From Gilvimarinus polysaccharolyticus (GTDB taxonomy: Bacteria; Pseudomonadota; Gammaproteobacteria; Pseudomonadales; Cellvibrionaceae), in NCBI RefSeq assembly GCF_001187555.1, contig NZ_LFIJ01000002.1:1054545-1118544 (forward strand): DNA of 64,000 nt. The letters are read 5' to 3'. The first letter of the stretch is position 1. Each line of letters starts with the position of its first letter. A model generated the notes under the pieces. That model was given only the letters and a program-made list of their open reading frames with translations. It searched no databases and was not told the DNA's origin. This document shows, one piece after another, positions 27,187 through 37,144 of this stretch. The position numbers and the translations under genes are program-made.

Positions 27187-30100
27187 ATGAGTCATCTGCT
27201 CGATAAGTTGCGTTATTTTCAGGCGCAGCGAGAACCTTTTTCCGAAGGCCACGGCGTTACCACCACTGAGGATCGTCAATGGGAGCGCGGTTACCGCCAG
27301 CGCTGGCAGCACGATAAAATTGTCCGCTCGACCCACGGGGTTAACTGTACCGGCTCTTGCAGCTGGAAAATCTATGTTAAAAACGGTTTGGTTACCTGGG
27401 AGACGCAGCAAACGGATTACCCCCGCACCCGCCCCGATTTGCCGAACCACGAACCACGGGGTTGTCCTCGTGGTGCAAGTTACTCGTGGTATATCTACAG
27501 TGCTAACCGCTTAAAGTATCCTAAAGTTCGCCAGTCTTTAATGAAGCTGTGGCGCGAAGCGCGCGCGCAGTACGCCGACCCGGTAGATGCCTGGGCATCT
27601 ATTGTAGAAAATCCAGTAAAAGCCAAAAGCTATAAAGAGCGTCGCGGCTTGGGTGGTTTTATTCGCGCTCATTGGGATGAGGTGAATGAAATTATCGCCG
27701 CCTCCAATGTGTATACCACCAAAAGTTATGGCCCCGACCGCATCTCTGGCTTTTCGCCTATTCCTGCTATGTCGATGGTGTCTTACGCGGCGGGTGCGCG
27801 TTATTTATCGTTAATTGGCGGTAACTGCTTAAGCTTTTATGATTGGTATTGCGACTTGCCACCGGCATCGCCACAAGTGTGGGGCGAGCAAACCGATGTG
27901 CCCGAATCGGCCGATTGGTATAACTCGTCGTATATTATTTGTTGGGGTTCTAATGTGCCGCAAACGCGTACCCCCGACGCTCACTTTTTGACTGAGGTAC
28001 GCTACAAAGGCACCAAGGTTATCAGCATTACTCCCGACTATTCGGAGGTGGCCAAGCTTACCGATCAATGGCTGGCACCGCGCCAAGGCACCGATGCCGC
28101 TCTGGCGATGGCCTTTGGCCACGTAATTTTAAAAGAGTTTTATGTCGACTCGCAAAGTGATTACTTTATCCCCTACGTTAAGCGCTATACCGATTTTCCG
28201 CATTTAGTGATGCTGGAAAAAAGTGGTGACGTACTACAGCAAGGACGTTTTTTACGCGCCGCCGATTTAGTGGATAACTTGGGTGAAACCAATAACTCCG
28301 ATTGGAAAACTGTGGCTATTAATAGCGCGGATCAGCGCTTGGTTAGCCCTAACGGCTCTATTGGTTATCGCTGGGGCGAGCATGGTAAATGGAACTTAGA
28401 GGCGTGCGAAGGTGGCAAAGGCGATGAGGTTGATTTACAGCTGTCGTTGAAAGGCAACAGCGATGAAATCGCCGATGTCTCGTTCCCTTATTTTGGTTGT
28501 AAAGAGCACGACCACGGTTACTTTCAGCACACCAATCACACCGACGTGCAAGTGCATAAAGTTCCGGTAAAACGCGTTACTTTGGCCAATGGCGAACAAG
28601 TGTTAGTGGCGACGGTGTTTGATTTAACTCTAGCCAACTACGGGGTCGACAACGGCTTAAACGACGTTAATTGTGCGCAAAGCTTTGACGATGACAAACC
28701 CTACACGCCTAAATGGCAAGAGCGTATAACCGGCGTCAAGCCCGAGCACGTCATTAACGTTGCCCGCGAGTTTGCGCGCACAGCAGATAAAACCCATGGC
28801 CGGTCGATGATTATTGTCGGTGCCGGTATGAACCACTGGTTCAACATGGATATGAATTACCGTGGCCTAATTAACATGCTGATGATGTGCGGTTGTGTTG
28901 GCCAAAGCGGCGGCGGTTGGGCGCATTATGTGGGGCAAGAAAAGCTGCGCCCGCAAACCGGTTGGACACCCTTAGCCTTTGGTCTTGATTGGCAGCGTCC
29001 ACCACGACATATGAACGGAACCTCATTTTTTTACGCGCACTCCGATCAGTGGCGCTATGAAAAACTGAGCATGAGCGATCTGGTTTCGCCGCTGGCCAAT
29101 AAAGCTAAATGGCAATCGAGCATTCTAGATTACAACACCCGCGCCGAGCGTATGGGGTGGTTGCCATCGGCGCCGCAGTTAGGTGAAAACCCGCTTAATA
29201 TCGCCGCACAAGCTAAAGCTGCCGGTAAAGATGTTAAAGATTATGTTCAGCAACAGCTGGTTAACGGCGAGTTAACGTTTGCCTGCCAAGACCCAGACAG
29301 TCCTAAAAACTTTCCGCGCAATATGTTTGTTTGGCGCTCCAACTTGTTAGGCTCTAGCGGTAAAGGCCACGAGTATATGCTGCGTCACTTTTTGGGCACC
29401 AAACACGGCCTGATGAACAAAGATCTGGGTGAGTCGGACGAGACCAAACCCGAAGATGTGGTGTGGCACGAAGACGCCCCCGAGGGCAAAGTAGACCTGT
29501 GGGTGACTTTAGATTTCCGCATGTCGACCACTTGTTTGTACTCCGATATTGTATTGCCTACCGCTACTTGGTATGAAAAAGACGATATGAATACCTCGGA
29601 TATGCATCCGTTTATTCACCCGTTAACCGAGGCGATTGATCCGGTATGGGAGTCGCGCAGCGATTGGGAAATTTTTAAAGGCATTGCCAAAAAATTCTCC
29701 GAAGTATCGGTGGGGCATTTAGGGGTAGAGACCGATGTAGTCACTACACCTATTATGCATGACTCCCCCGGCGAGCTGGCACAACCTTACGGCGTTAAAG
29801 CTTGGTGGAAGGGCGAATGCGATGCCGTGCCTGGCGTTACTATGCCTAACATCAACCTAGTAGAGCGTGATTACCCCAACACTTATCATCGCTTTACCTC
29901 GGTTGGACCACTGCTAGAAACCTTGGGCAACGGTGGCAAAGGTATTAGCTGGGACACCAAAGAAGAGGTTGAGTTTTTAGGTAAACTTAACCAAGTGCAC
30001 CACGAAGAGGGCGCCAATCAAGGTCGGCCTAAAATCGAATCGGCGATTGATGCTTGCGAGGTTATTTTATCGCTGGCGCCAGAAACTAATGGTCAAGTGG

Positions 30101-30912
30101 CGGTTAAAGCCTGGCAGGCGTTGGGCAAACATACCGGGCGCGATCACACGCATTTGGCGCGACCTAAACAAGACGAAAAAATTCGCTTTCGCGATATTGT
30201 CGCCCAGCCGCGTAAAATCATTTCATCTCCTACTTGGTCGGGGCTGGAGGACGAACACGTGTCCTACAACGCCGGTTACACCAATGTGCATGAGCTAATA
30301 CCTTGGCGCACTATTACCGGCCGGCAACAATTTTATCAAGATCACGAATGGATGCTCGATTTTGGTGAGCAGCACTGTTTGTATAAACCACCGGTTAACC
30401 TAAAAGCCGTAGAACCGCTCTTGGGCAAAAGAGAAAACGGCCATAAAGAGTTGGTGCTTAATTGGGTAACACCACACCAAAAGTGGGGTATTCACAGTAC
30501 TTACTCCGATAACTTATTAATGCAAACGCTATCGCGCGGTGGGCCCATTGTGTGGCTCAGCGAAACCGATGCCAAAGCCGCTGGCATTGTCGATAACGAC
30601 TGGATTGATGTGTTTAACGTGAACGGTGCACTGGCTTGTCGGGCGGTTGTGTCGCAACGGGTGCCGCAAGGCTTAAGCATGATGTATCACGCTCAAGAGC
30701 GCATCATCAACACCCCGGGCTCAAACCTAACCAAAACGCGCGGAGGCATTCATAACTCCGTTACCAGAGTGGTGATGAAACCCACCCATATGATCGGTGG
30801 TTACGCGCAGCAAGCATACGGCTTCAACTATTACGGCACAGTGGGCTGTAACCGCGATGAGTTCGTCATTATCCGCAAAATGGATAAAGTCGATTGGCTC
30901 GATACCGAGTAA
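27187..30912 (+). CDS. narG: Respiratory nitrate reductase alpha subunit
   Basis: NarG is the molybdenum bis-MGD catalytic subunit of the membrane-bound, cytoplasm-facing nitrate reductase, which reduces nitrate to nitrite. The 1241-residue protein has the FS0 cluster ligands H50, C54, C58 and C93 (THGVNCTGSCSW, RGCPRGASYS). The TDVPESADWYNS segment should contain the aspartate molybdenum ligand. Further matches are GSNVPQTRTPDAHF, MNYRGLINMLMMCGC and, near the end, GYAQQAYGFNYYGTVG. No signal peptide is present, as in other NarG. It is first in narGHJI, 17 bases before narH. Confidence 0.98.
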   Translation: MSHLLDKLRYFQAQREPFSEGHGVTTTEDRQWERGYRQRWQHDKIVRSTHGVNCTGSCSWKIYVKNGLVTWETQQTDYPRTRPDLPNHEPRGCPRGASYSWYIYSANRLKYPKVRQSLMKLWREARAQYADPVDAWASIVENPVKAKSYKERRGLGGFIRAHWDEVNEIIAASNVYTTKSYGPDRISGFSPIPAMSMVSYAAGARYLSLIGGNCLSFYDWYCDLPPASPQVWGEQTDVPESADWYNSSYIICWGSNVPQTRTPDAHFLTEVRYKGTKVISITPDYSEVAKLTDQWLAPRQGTDAALAMAFGHVILKEFYVDSQSDYFIPYVKRYTDFPHLVMLEKSGDVLQQGRFLRAADLVDNLGETNNSDWKTVAINSADQRLVSPNGSIGYRWGEHGKWNLEACEGGKGDEVDLQLSLKGNSDEIADVSFPYFGCKEHDHGYFQHTNHTDVQVHKVPVKRVTLANGEQVLVATVFDLTLANYGVDNGLNDVNCAQSFDDDKPYTPKWQERITGVKPEHVINVAREFARTADKTHGRSMIIVGAGMNHWFNMDMNYRGLINMLMMCGCVGQSGGGWAHYVGQEKLRPQTGWTPLAFGLDWQRPPRHMNGTSFFYAHSDQWRYEKLSMSDLVSPLANKAKWQSSILDYNTRAERMGWLPSAPQLGENPLNIAAQAKAAGKDVKDYVQQQLVNGELTFACQDPDSPKNFPRNMFVWRSNLLGSSGKGHEYMLRHFLGTKHGLMNKDLGESDETKPEDVVWHEDAPEGKVDLWVTLDFRMSTTCLYSDIVLPTATWYEKDDMNTSDMHPFIHPLTEAIDPVWESRSDWEIFKGIAKKFSEVSVGHLGVETDVVTTPIMHDSPGELAQPYGVKAWWKGECDAVPGVTMPNINLVERDYPNTYHRFTSVGPLLETLGNGGKGISWDTKEEVEFLGKLNQVHHEEGANQGRPKIESAIDACEVILSLAPETNGQVAVKAWQALGKHTGRDHTHLARPKQDEKIRFRDIVAQPRKIISSPTWSGLEDEHVSYNAGYTNVHELIPWRTITGRQQFYQDHEWMLDFGEQHCLYKPPVNLKAVEPLLGKRENGHKELVLNWVTPHQKWGIHSTYSDNLLMQTLSRGGPIVWLSETDAKAAGIVDNDWIDVFNVNGALACRAVVSQRVPQGLSMMYHAQERIINTPGSNLTKTRGGIHNSVTRVVMKPTHMIGGYAQQAYGFNYYGTVGCNRDEFVIIRKMDKVDWLDTE

Positions 30913-30929
30913 GGCCCGGAGGTTTACGC

Positions 30930-32465
30930 ATGAAAGTAAGAGCACAAATAGGCATGGTATTAAATCTAGACAAGTGTATTGGTTGTCACACTTGCTCGAT
31001 TACCTGCAAAAACGTTTGGACATCTCGCGAAGGTGTCGAGTACGCGTGGTTTAACAATGTAGAAACAAAGCCGGGCATTGGTTACCCCAAAGAATGGGAA
31101 AATCAAAAAGTTTGGAACGGCGGTTGGACGCTTAATAAGAAAGGCAAAATAAAACCTCGCATCGGCGGCAAGCTGCGGGTATTGGCCAACTTGTTTGCCA
31201 ACCCCGACTTGCCCGAAATTGACGACTACTACGAGCCGTTTGAATTTGACTATCAGCACTTACACACGGTTGGCGATACCAAGCATCAGCCCACGGCACG
31301 GCCGCGCTCGTTAATTACCGGGCAGCGCATGGAGAAAATCGAGTGGGGCCCTAACTGGGAGGAAATCTTAGGCACCGAGTTTGAAAAACGTCGTAAAGAT
31401 ATTAACTTTGACAAAGTTCAAGCCGATATTTATGGCCAGTTTGAAAATACATTTATGATGTATTTGCCGCGTCTTTGCGAGCACTGCTTAAACCCAGCCT
31501 GTGTTTCTGCGTGTCCGTCGGGTGCCATCTACAAACGTGAAGAAGACGGCATTGTCCTGATCGACCAAGATAAGTGTCGCGGTTGGCGTATGTGTGTGTC
31601 GGCCTGCCCGTACAAAAAAATCTACTACAACTGGAAGAGCGGTAAGTCCGAGAAGTGTACCTTTTGTTACCCGCGCATCGAAGCCGGCCAGCCAACGGTT
31701 TGCTCCGAGACCTGTGTCGGCCGCATTCGCTACTTAGGCGTGCTGTTGTACGATGCCGACCGTATTGAAGAGGCCGCCAGCGTACCCAATGAAGCCGATT
31801 TGTATCAGGCGCAGTTGGATATCTTCTTGGATCCTAACGATCCAGAAGTTATTGCCGCCGCCGAAAAAGAAGGTATATCCCAGGGCTGGATTAAAGCCGC
31901 GCAGCGCTCACCCACTTATAAAATGGCGGTAGAGTGGAAGGTTGCATTGCCGCTGCACCCAGAGTATCGCACCTTGCCGATGGTTTGGTACGTGCCGCCG
32001 CTGTCGCCCATTCAAGGTGCCGCAGAGGCCGGCCATGTAGGCATGAATGGCGAAATTCCTGATCTTAAGTCACTGCGTATACCGCTGCGTTACTTGGCCA
32101 ATTTATTAACGGCAGGTGAAGAGCAACCGGTGATTGATGCGTTAGAAAAAATGATCGCGATGCGTGCTTACAACCGCTCTAAATACGTCGATGGGGTACA
32201 AGATTTAGACGTACTAAAACAAGTCGGCCTGAGCGTGGCGCAGGTAGAGGAGATGTACCGGTATATGGCGATCGCCAATTACGAAGATCGCTTTGTGATT
32301 CCGACCAGCCATCGGGCCTATGCCGAAGACGCCTACGATATGAAAGGCGAGTGCGGCTTTACCTTTGGTAATGGTTGCGGTGGTGGTAATGATGAAACCA
32401 GTCTTTTTGGTGGCAATCGTGCTGGTGTTAGGCAAATTATCCCCGCCGTCTTGCAAGAAGATTAG
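30930..32465 (+). CDS. narH: Respiratory nitrate reductase beta subunit
   Basis: NarH is the four-cluster electron-transfer subunit between NarI and NarG. The 511-residue protein has the N-terminal cluster motif C16-x2-C19-x2-C22-x3-C26. CEHCLNPACVSACPSGAIYK and CRGWRMCVSACPYKK follow, where Trp replaces one cysteine and makes the [3Fe-4S] site; CTFCYPRIEAGQPTVCSETC completes the set. GGAGG precedes the ATG; a longer frame overlapping narG is rejected. The end is GGGNDETSLFGG followed by a short tail. Confidence 0.98.
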   Translation: MKVRAQIGMVLNLDKCIGCHTCSITCKNVWTSREGVEYAWFNNVETKPGIGYPKEWENQKVWNGGWTLNKKGKIKPRIGGKLRVLANLFANPDLPEIDDYYEPFEFDYQHLHTVGDTKHQPTARPRSLITGQRMEKIEWGPNWEEILGTEFEKRRKDINFDKVQADIYGQFENTFMMYLPRLCEHCLNPACVSACPSGAIYKREEDGIVLIDQDKCRGWRMCVSACPYKKIYYNWKSGKSEKCTFCYPRIEAGQPTVCSETCVGRIRYLGVLLYDADRIEEAASVPNEADLYQAQLDIFLDPNDPEVIAAAEKEGISQGWIKAAQRSPTYKMAVEWKVALPLHPEYRTLPMVWYVPPLSPIQGAAEAGHVGMNGEIPDLKSLRIPLRYLANLLTAGEEQPVIDALEKMIAMRAYNRSKYVDGVQDLDVLKQVGLSVAQVEEMYRYMAIANYEDRFVIPTSHRAYAEDAYDMKGECGFTFGNGCGGGNDETSLFGGNRAGVRQIIPAVLQED

Positions 32466-32474
32466 GAGTAAAGC

Positions 32475-33191
32475 ATGGAAAGTTTGCGTTTAGTATCGCT
32501 GCTTATGGAGTACCCAACCCAAGAGTTAATGGATGGGCGAGACGAGCTGTTGGCGTTGGTGGCCAGCATTAATCTTAAGTCTAAGTTGCGTGGCGAGTTA
32601 ACAGAGTTTGTAGCGCAGCGCACCGGCGGCGATTTAATGGATTGGCAGTCCGAGTACGACTCTTTGTTCGAGCGCGGCCGGTCTTTATCGCTGTTGTTGT
32701 TTGAGCACGTGCACGGTGAATCGCGCGATCGTGGTCAGGCGATGGTCGATTTGATGGATCAGTATCGTCAAGCGGGGCTGGAGATAGACGCCAAAGAGCT
32801 GCCCGATTATTTGCCCCTGTACCTAGAGTTTTTATCGACTCAAGGGGCCGATAACGCCCGCGCCGGTCTGCAAGAGGTAGAGCATATTTTGGCGCTGTTG
32901 GCCGCCCGGTTAAAAGAGCGCGAATGCAATTATGCGGCTTTATTTGAGGCGTTGTTATATTGGTGTGGGGCACGCGTTAATTTAGACGAGATGCGCCAAA
33001 AAGTTGCAACAGAGGCGCGCGATGATACCCCCGAGGCACTGGATAAAGTATGGGAGGAGGAGATGGTGACCTTTGGCCCCGACTCTAAGTCAGATGCCTG
33101 TAACACTAACTACAAGCCAGAATCCGGTCAGCGCAGAGATCAAGAGCAAATACTTAATATTGTCGATCCACAACGCGCGCAAAAACATTAG
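32475..33191 (+). CDS. narJ: NarJ, nitrate reductase assembly chaperone
   Basis: NarJ is a dedicated TorD/DmsD-family chaperone that binds NarG during molybdenum cofactor insertion and membrane attachment; it is not part of the final enzyme. The 238-residue all-helical protein has MESLRLVSLLMEYPTQELMD, DLMDWQSEYDSLFERGRSLS, LLLFEHVHGESRDRGQAMVD and LPDYLPLYLEFLS, the conserved NarJ core. A polar Asp-rich tail follows. It lies between narH (9-base gap) and narI (8-base gap) with GGAG before its start. Confidence 0.96.
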   Translation: MESLRLVSLLMEYPTQELMDGRDELLALVASINLKSKLRGELTEFVAQRTGGDLMDWQSEYDSLFERGRSLSLLLFEHVHGESRDRGQAMVDLMDQYRQAGLEIDAKELPDYLPLYLEFLSTQGADNARAGLQEVEHILALLAARLKERECNYAALFEALLYWCGARVNLDEMRQKVATEARDDTPEALDKVWEEEMVTFGPDSKSDACNTNYKPESGQRRDQEQILNIVDPQRAQKH

Positions 33192-33199
33192 GAGCAACG

Positions 33200-33895
33200 A
33201 TGTCTACTTTTCATTTGTTTGCCTTTGGTATCTATCCGTATATCGCGATTGCTGTGATGTTTATCGGCACATGGATTCGTTACGACAGGGAGCAGTACAC
33301 CTGGAAGGCCGGCTCTAGCCAACTGTTAGAAAAAAAGTGGCTGCGCATTGGCAGCATTCCTTTTCATGTGGGCATTATTGGCATTTTCATGGGGCATTTT
33401 GTCGGCTTACTAACGCCATTAGCCGTTTGGCATTTTTTAGGTGTCACCGCCGAGGCAAAACAACTGTTGGCAATTATTGCCGGTGGTTTTTTTGGCCTAT
33501 TATGCCTGTTTGGTTTAGTGGTGTTGACAATTCGCCGCTTGTTTCACCCGCGTATTCGCGCCACCAGTAATGGCTCGGATGTGCTGGTGCTGCTACTTAT
33601 TTTAGCGCAACTAATGCTTGGGCTTTGCTCGATTTTTATCTCGGTAGGTCACTTAGATGGCAAGGTAATGCTCCAGTTAATGCATTGGGCCCAAAGCGTA
33701 TTTTTATTACGCGGGTTTAGCGGTGCCGAGGCGATTGTTAATGTATCGTGGGTGTTTAAAGCACACATTATTCTTGGCATGACAATATTCTTGGTATTTC
33801 CGTTCACCCGTTTGGTTCACATGCTGAGTGTGCCGGTTAAGTACCTTGGCAGAAACTACCAAGTTGTACGCCGCCGTAGTCGAGCATCTATGTAA
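33200..33895 (+). CDS. narI: NarI, nitrate reductase cytochrome b subunit
   Basis: NarI is the five-helix di-heme b membrane subunit that oxidises quinol for NarGH. The 231-residue protein has heme-ligand histidines H56 and H66 in helix 2 (IPFHVGIIGIFMGHFVGL) and H189 and H207 in the last helix (WVFKAHIILG, FTRLVHMLSVP), the standard NarI spacing. GGAG lies 6 bases before the ATG. The C-terminal tail is basic. It is the last of the narGHJI set before a GC-rich hairpin. Confidence 0.97.
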   Translation: MSTFHLFAFGIYPYIAIAVMFIGTWIRYDREQYTWKAGSSQLLEKKWLRIGSIPFHVGIIGIFMGHFVGLLTPLAVWHFLGVTAEAKQLLAIIAGGFFGLLCLFGLVVLTIRRLFHPRIRATSNGSDVLVLLLILAQLMLGLCSIFISVGHLDGKVMLQLMHWAQSVFLLRGFSGAEAIVNVSWVFKAHIILGMTIFLVFPFTRLVHMLSVPVKYLGRNYQVVRRRSRASM

Positions 33896-33899
33896 TTGT

Positions 33900-33923
33900 T
33901 GCGCGGCGCTAAGGCGCCGCGCA
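33900..33923 (+). terminator. GC-rich hairpin after narI
   Basis: TGCGCGGCGC pairs with GCGCCGCGCA around a TAAG loop. No T-run follows, so it may attenuate or protect narGHJI mRNA rather than fully terminate before the isomerase gene. Confidence 0.55.
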
Positions 33924-34005
33924 TTAACCAACGCTTAAGCATTACCATTCCCGACGACCAGTGTCGTCGCTATAAAAATGAGTTGTTTGCGAGGCCATCG
34001 CCACT

Positions 34006-34773
34006 ATGATTACCGTCAATGATGTTGTTATCGACGAAAATACTATTTCGCAAGAAGTGCAATACCACCGCGCCGATTCTAAGCGCGAAGCTATGTGTAA
34101 AGCGGCCGAATCTTTAGTCATTGCCGAGCTGTTTCGCCAGCGCGCTAAAGCGTTAGGCATAACCGTTACCGATGATTCGCTAGAGAGTTCGGATGAAGGT
34201 TTTATCGAAGCGCTAATCGAGCGAGAAGTTGCTACGCCAGAGGCGACCGAGGAAGATTGTAAAACCTATTTTTCTGCCAACCCAGAGCGATTTTTAACCT
34301 CGCCATTATTAGAAGTTAAGCATATTTTATTGGCGGTTAATAAAGACGACGATGCCGGCCGCGCCGAAACCAAAACCCGCGCCGATGCACTGCTCGAGAT
34401 GCTAAAAGGCGGCGCCGACTTTACCACTCTGGCAAGACGTGAGTCTGCTTGCCCATCGAAAGAAACCGGCGGTAGTTTGGGGCAAATTAGCCGAGGGCAA
34501 ACAGTTGCCGAATTTGAACGCCAAGTCTTTGTAGCCGATCTGGGCTTAATGCCGCGCCCAGTCGAGACCCGTTATGGATTTCATTTGGTCTATATCGAGC
34601 GGAAAATAGCCGGAGAAGCCATGCCGTACGAGTCAGTTAAAGATAAAATAGTGGAATATTTAACCGAAAAAGTACAGCGTAAAGCCGTGGCGCAGTATAT
34701 CCAAGTGCTTATTGCCGAGGCCGATATTAAAGGGTACGATTTCGACGTCAGCGGCTCGCCGTTGCTGCAATAA
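34006..34773 (+). CDS. PpiC/parvulin-type peptidyl-prolyl isomerase (NifM-like)
   Basis: This 255-residue parvulin-family isomerase commonly follows narGHJI in denitrifying gammaproteobacteria. The N-terminal helical half (1-100) is NifM/SurA-like. The rotamase domain (about 101-200) has EVKHILLAVN, GADFTTLARRESACPSKETG, GGSLGQISRGQTVAEFE and TRYGFHLVYIERK. There is no signal peptide, so it acts in the cytoplasm and may help fold nitrate reductase components. This partner is inferred from neighbourhood. hemN begins 46 bases later. Confidence 0.88.
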   Translation: MITVNDVVIDENTISQEVQYHRADSKREAMCKAAESLVIAELFRQRAKALGITVTDDSLESSDEGFIEALIEREVATPEATEEDCKTYFSANPERFLTSPLLEVKHILLAVNKDDDAGRAETKTRADALLEMLKGGADFTTLARRESACPSKETGGSLGQISRGQTVAEFERQVFVADLGLMPRPVETRYGFHLVYIERKIAGEAMPYESVKDKIVEYLTEKVQRKAVAQYIQVLIAEADIKGYDFDVSGSPLLQ

Positions 34774-34819
34774 TTAACCGTCAATTAAGCCCCCTTGATA
34801 CAGTTAAGGTTTTACCGTC

Positions 34820-36205
34820 ATGAGTTCAGTCAATGTCCCCTGGGATCCAGAGCTATTAAAACGCTACGATCTACAGGGGCCGCGCTACACCTCGTATCCC
34901 ACCGCGCCCCAATTTCTTGAGAGCTTTGACGCGCAAGATTTTGCCCAAGCGATTGCCAAATGTAATGCCTCAGAGCGCGACTTATCGCTCTATTTTCATA
35001 TCCCGTTTTGCGAAACTCTGTGTTACTACTGCGGCTGTAACAAAATTGTGACTCATCATAAAGAGCGCGCAATGCCGTACCTTGAAGCGTTAGAGCGTGA
35101 AATGTCGGCGATAGCGACACAACTGGATACGACCAAGCCGGTAGCTCAGCTCCATTGGGGCGGCGGCACACCTACTTATATTAGCGAATCAGAAATGCGC
35201 TGGCTGATGGCCGCCACACGGCGTCACTTTAACCTGCTGCCTGGCGATGCTCTAGAAGCTTCGGTAGAGGTTCATCCCGGTCGAATGTCGGTCGATAAAA
35301 TTTATTGCCTGCGTGATATTGGCTTTAATCGTTTGAGCATGGGTGTGCAAGATTTTGACCCCGACGTGCAAAAGGCGGTGAATCGCTATAACAGCGTCGA
35401 GCAAGTTAATGCCATTATGGCGGCAGCCAACGAATGTGGCTTCCAGTCGATTAGCATGGATATTATCTACGGCTTACCGCTGCAGTCGGTGGCATCGCTA
35501 AGTAAAACGCTGGATGAGGTGATCGCGCTGTCGCCCGACCGGATCTCGGCGTTTGGTTATGCGCATTTACCGCACTTGTTTAAAAGCCAAGGCTTAATTG
35601 ATGATGATCAATTACCCGCAGCGCAGCAAAAGCTCGACATGCTGCAACTTATTATCGAGCGGTTACAAGCGGCCGGCTACGTGTATGTGGGGATGGATCA
35701 TTTTGCTAAAACCAGTGACTCTTTAGTGAAAGCGCAAAACGAGCAAGCGCTGTATCGCAATTTTCAGGGTTATTCGACCCACAAGGGCTGTGAGCTATTA
35801 GCCTTTGGTGTGTCGGCGATTAGCTATTTTGGCGATACCTATATTAAAAACAGTAAAGACATTAATGAATACCAAAACCTGATAAACGCCAATACTCCGG
35901 CATTTGTCAGTGGCGTATCGCTAACTCGCGAAGATCTCATCCGCAAAGAATTAATTAGCCAACTTATTTGTCACTTTGAGCTAAATTTTGCAACGTTTAA
36001 CCAACAGTTTGATATTGATATGGCGCAACATTTTGCCCCAGAGCTACAGGCATTAACCCCGATGGTAGCAGACGGGTTAGTCACACTGACGCCAACGGGC
36101 ATTCAGGTTAATAGCGCTGGCCGCCTGCTAATTAGAAGAATCTGCATGGTGTTTGATCAGTACCTAAAAAGCTCGTCTACGGCTTTGTACTCTAAAGTGA
36201 TATAA
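34820..36205 (+). CDS. hemN: HemN, oxygen-independent coproporphyrinogen III oxidase
   Basis: HemN is a radical-SAM enzyme converting coproporphyrinogen III to protoporphyrinogen IX without O2. The 461-residue protein matches true HemN length. It has PRYTSYPTAPQF, the cluster motif YFHIPFCETLCYYCGCNKI, HWGGGTPTYIS and NRLSMGVQDFDPDVQKAVNR. MDHFAKTSD and the C-terminal HemN domain follow (LITRE-like SLTREDLIRKELISQLICHF). These distinguish it from the HemW paralogue. It probably shares transcription with the nar unit and feeds heme to NarI and NorZ. Confidence 0.96.
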   Translation: MSSVNVPWDPELLKRYDLQGPRYTSYPTAPQFLESFDAQDFAQAIAKCNASERDLSLYFHIPFCETLCYYCGCNKIVTHHKERAMPYLEALEREMSAIATQLDTTKPVAQLHWGGGTPTYISESEMRWLMAATRRHFNLLPGDALEASVEVHPGRMSVDKIYCLRDIGFNRLSMGVQDFDPDVQKAVNRYNSVEQVNAIMAAANECGFQSISMDIIYGLPLQSVASLSKTLDEVIALSPDRISAFGYAHLPHLFKSQGLIDDDQLPAAQQKLDMLQLIIERLQAAGYVYVGMDHFAKTSDSLVKAQNEQALYRNFQGYSTHKGCELLAFGVSAISYFGDTYIKNSKDINEYQNLINANTPAFVSGVSLTREDLIRKELISQLICHFELNFATFNQQFDIDMAQHFAPELQALTPMVADGLVTLTPTGIQVNSAGRLLIRRICMVFDQYLKSSSTALYSKVI

Positions 36206-36367
36206 GTTCCATTGATATATTGCTCCCCATAAGCTTACGCCTAAATGGCGTCAGCGCGACTATGTGTTTAGTGTGTTGATATCTCTATAGGGTATTGATA
36301 GGCTGCCCGATGCTTTTAGTGGCGTTCATTTATGACGCTTCAAAAATCATGAGTGTGGGGTGTAAAA

Positions 36368-37144
36368 ATGAAGACATTAGCTATTGTGGGTTGCGGCAAG
36401 CTCGCCGATATTGTTGTAAGTGCTCTTTTAGATGGATTGCTCCCCGATTATAAACTGGTGGGGGCGTTTTCTCGCACCAAAGAAAAAACTCGGAGTATTT
36501 CTAATAAGGTTCACGACTGCGTCGCGTGCGATAGTCTTGAGCAGTTGCTAGAGCTAAAGCCCGATTATATTGTCGAGACGGCCTCTCCGGCCGCCATGAA
36601 AGATCTGGCTTTGCCAGCACTTAAAAGTGGTGCATCCATTGTTACCTTATCTATTGGCGCTTTGGCCGATACTGCTTTTTACCAAGAAGTGGAGCAAGTA
36701 GCCCGTGAACACGGCACGCGTGTACACCTTGTGCCGGGCGCGATAGGCGGCTTTGATGTGTTGCGAACGGCATCTTTAATGGGGCCATGCGAGGCATCAT
36801 TTAAAACCGAGAAAGGCCCAAACTCTTTGCGTGGCATCTCGGTTTACGATGAATCTTTACAGACAGAAAAACGCCAAGTATTTGAAGGTAACGCGGTAGA
36901 GGCGATTGCGTTGTTTCCCACCCGAGTTAACGTGGCGGTAGCCGCCTCATTGGCATCGGTTGGACCTGAACAAATGCAAGTATCCATGACCTCAGTGCCC
37001 GGTTATGTCGGGGATGATCACCGGATAGAAATCAAAAGTGAACAGGTCCATGCCGTGATTGATGTTTACAGTAAAACAGCTCAAATAGCGGGCTGGAGCG
37101 TGGTAAACACCTTACGTAATATCACCTCGGCCATTGTATTTTAA
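36368..37144 (+). CDS. Aspartate-dehydrogenase-like NAD(P) oxidoreductase
   Basis: The 258-residue protein has an N-terminal Rossmann fold (TLAIVGCGKLADIVVSALLD), DYIVETASPAAMKDLALPAL and an AspDH/DUF108-type C-terminal domain with LVPGAIGGFDVLRTASLMG. This resembles NadX-type L-aspartate dehydrogenase, which makes iminoaspartate or deaminates aspartate. No nadA or nadC is adjacent, so the NAD-synthesis role is unproven. The ATG at 36368 has only a weak ribosome site. Its 3' end overlaps the convergent dehydrogenase by 33 bases. Confidence 0.75.
   Translation: MKTLAIVGCGKLADIVVSALLDGLLPDYKLVGAFSRTKEKTRSISNKVHDCVACDSLEQLLELKPDYIVETASPAAMKDLALPALKSGASIVTLSIGALADTAFYQEVEQVAREHGTRVHLVPGAIGGFDVLRTASLMGPCEASFKTEKGPNSLRGISVYDESLQTEKRQVFEGNAVEAIALFPTRVNVAVAASLASVGPEQMQVSMTSVPGYVGDDHRIEIKSEQVHAVIDVYSKTAQIAGWSVVNTLRNITSAIVF

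Noticed and set aside
34786-34815. TTGATACAGTTAAGG before hemN as an FNR box
   Set aside because: Only the left half matches TTGATNNNNATCAA.
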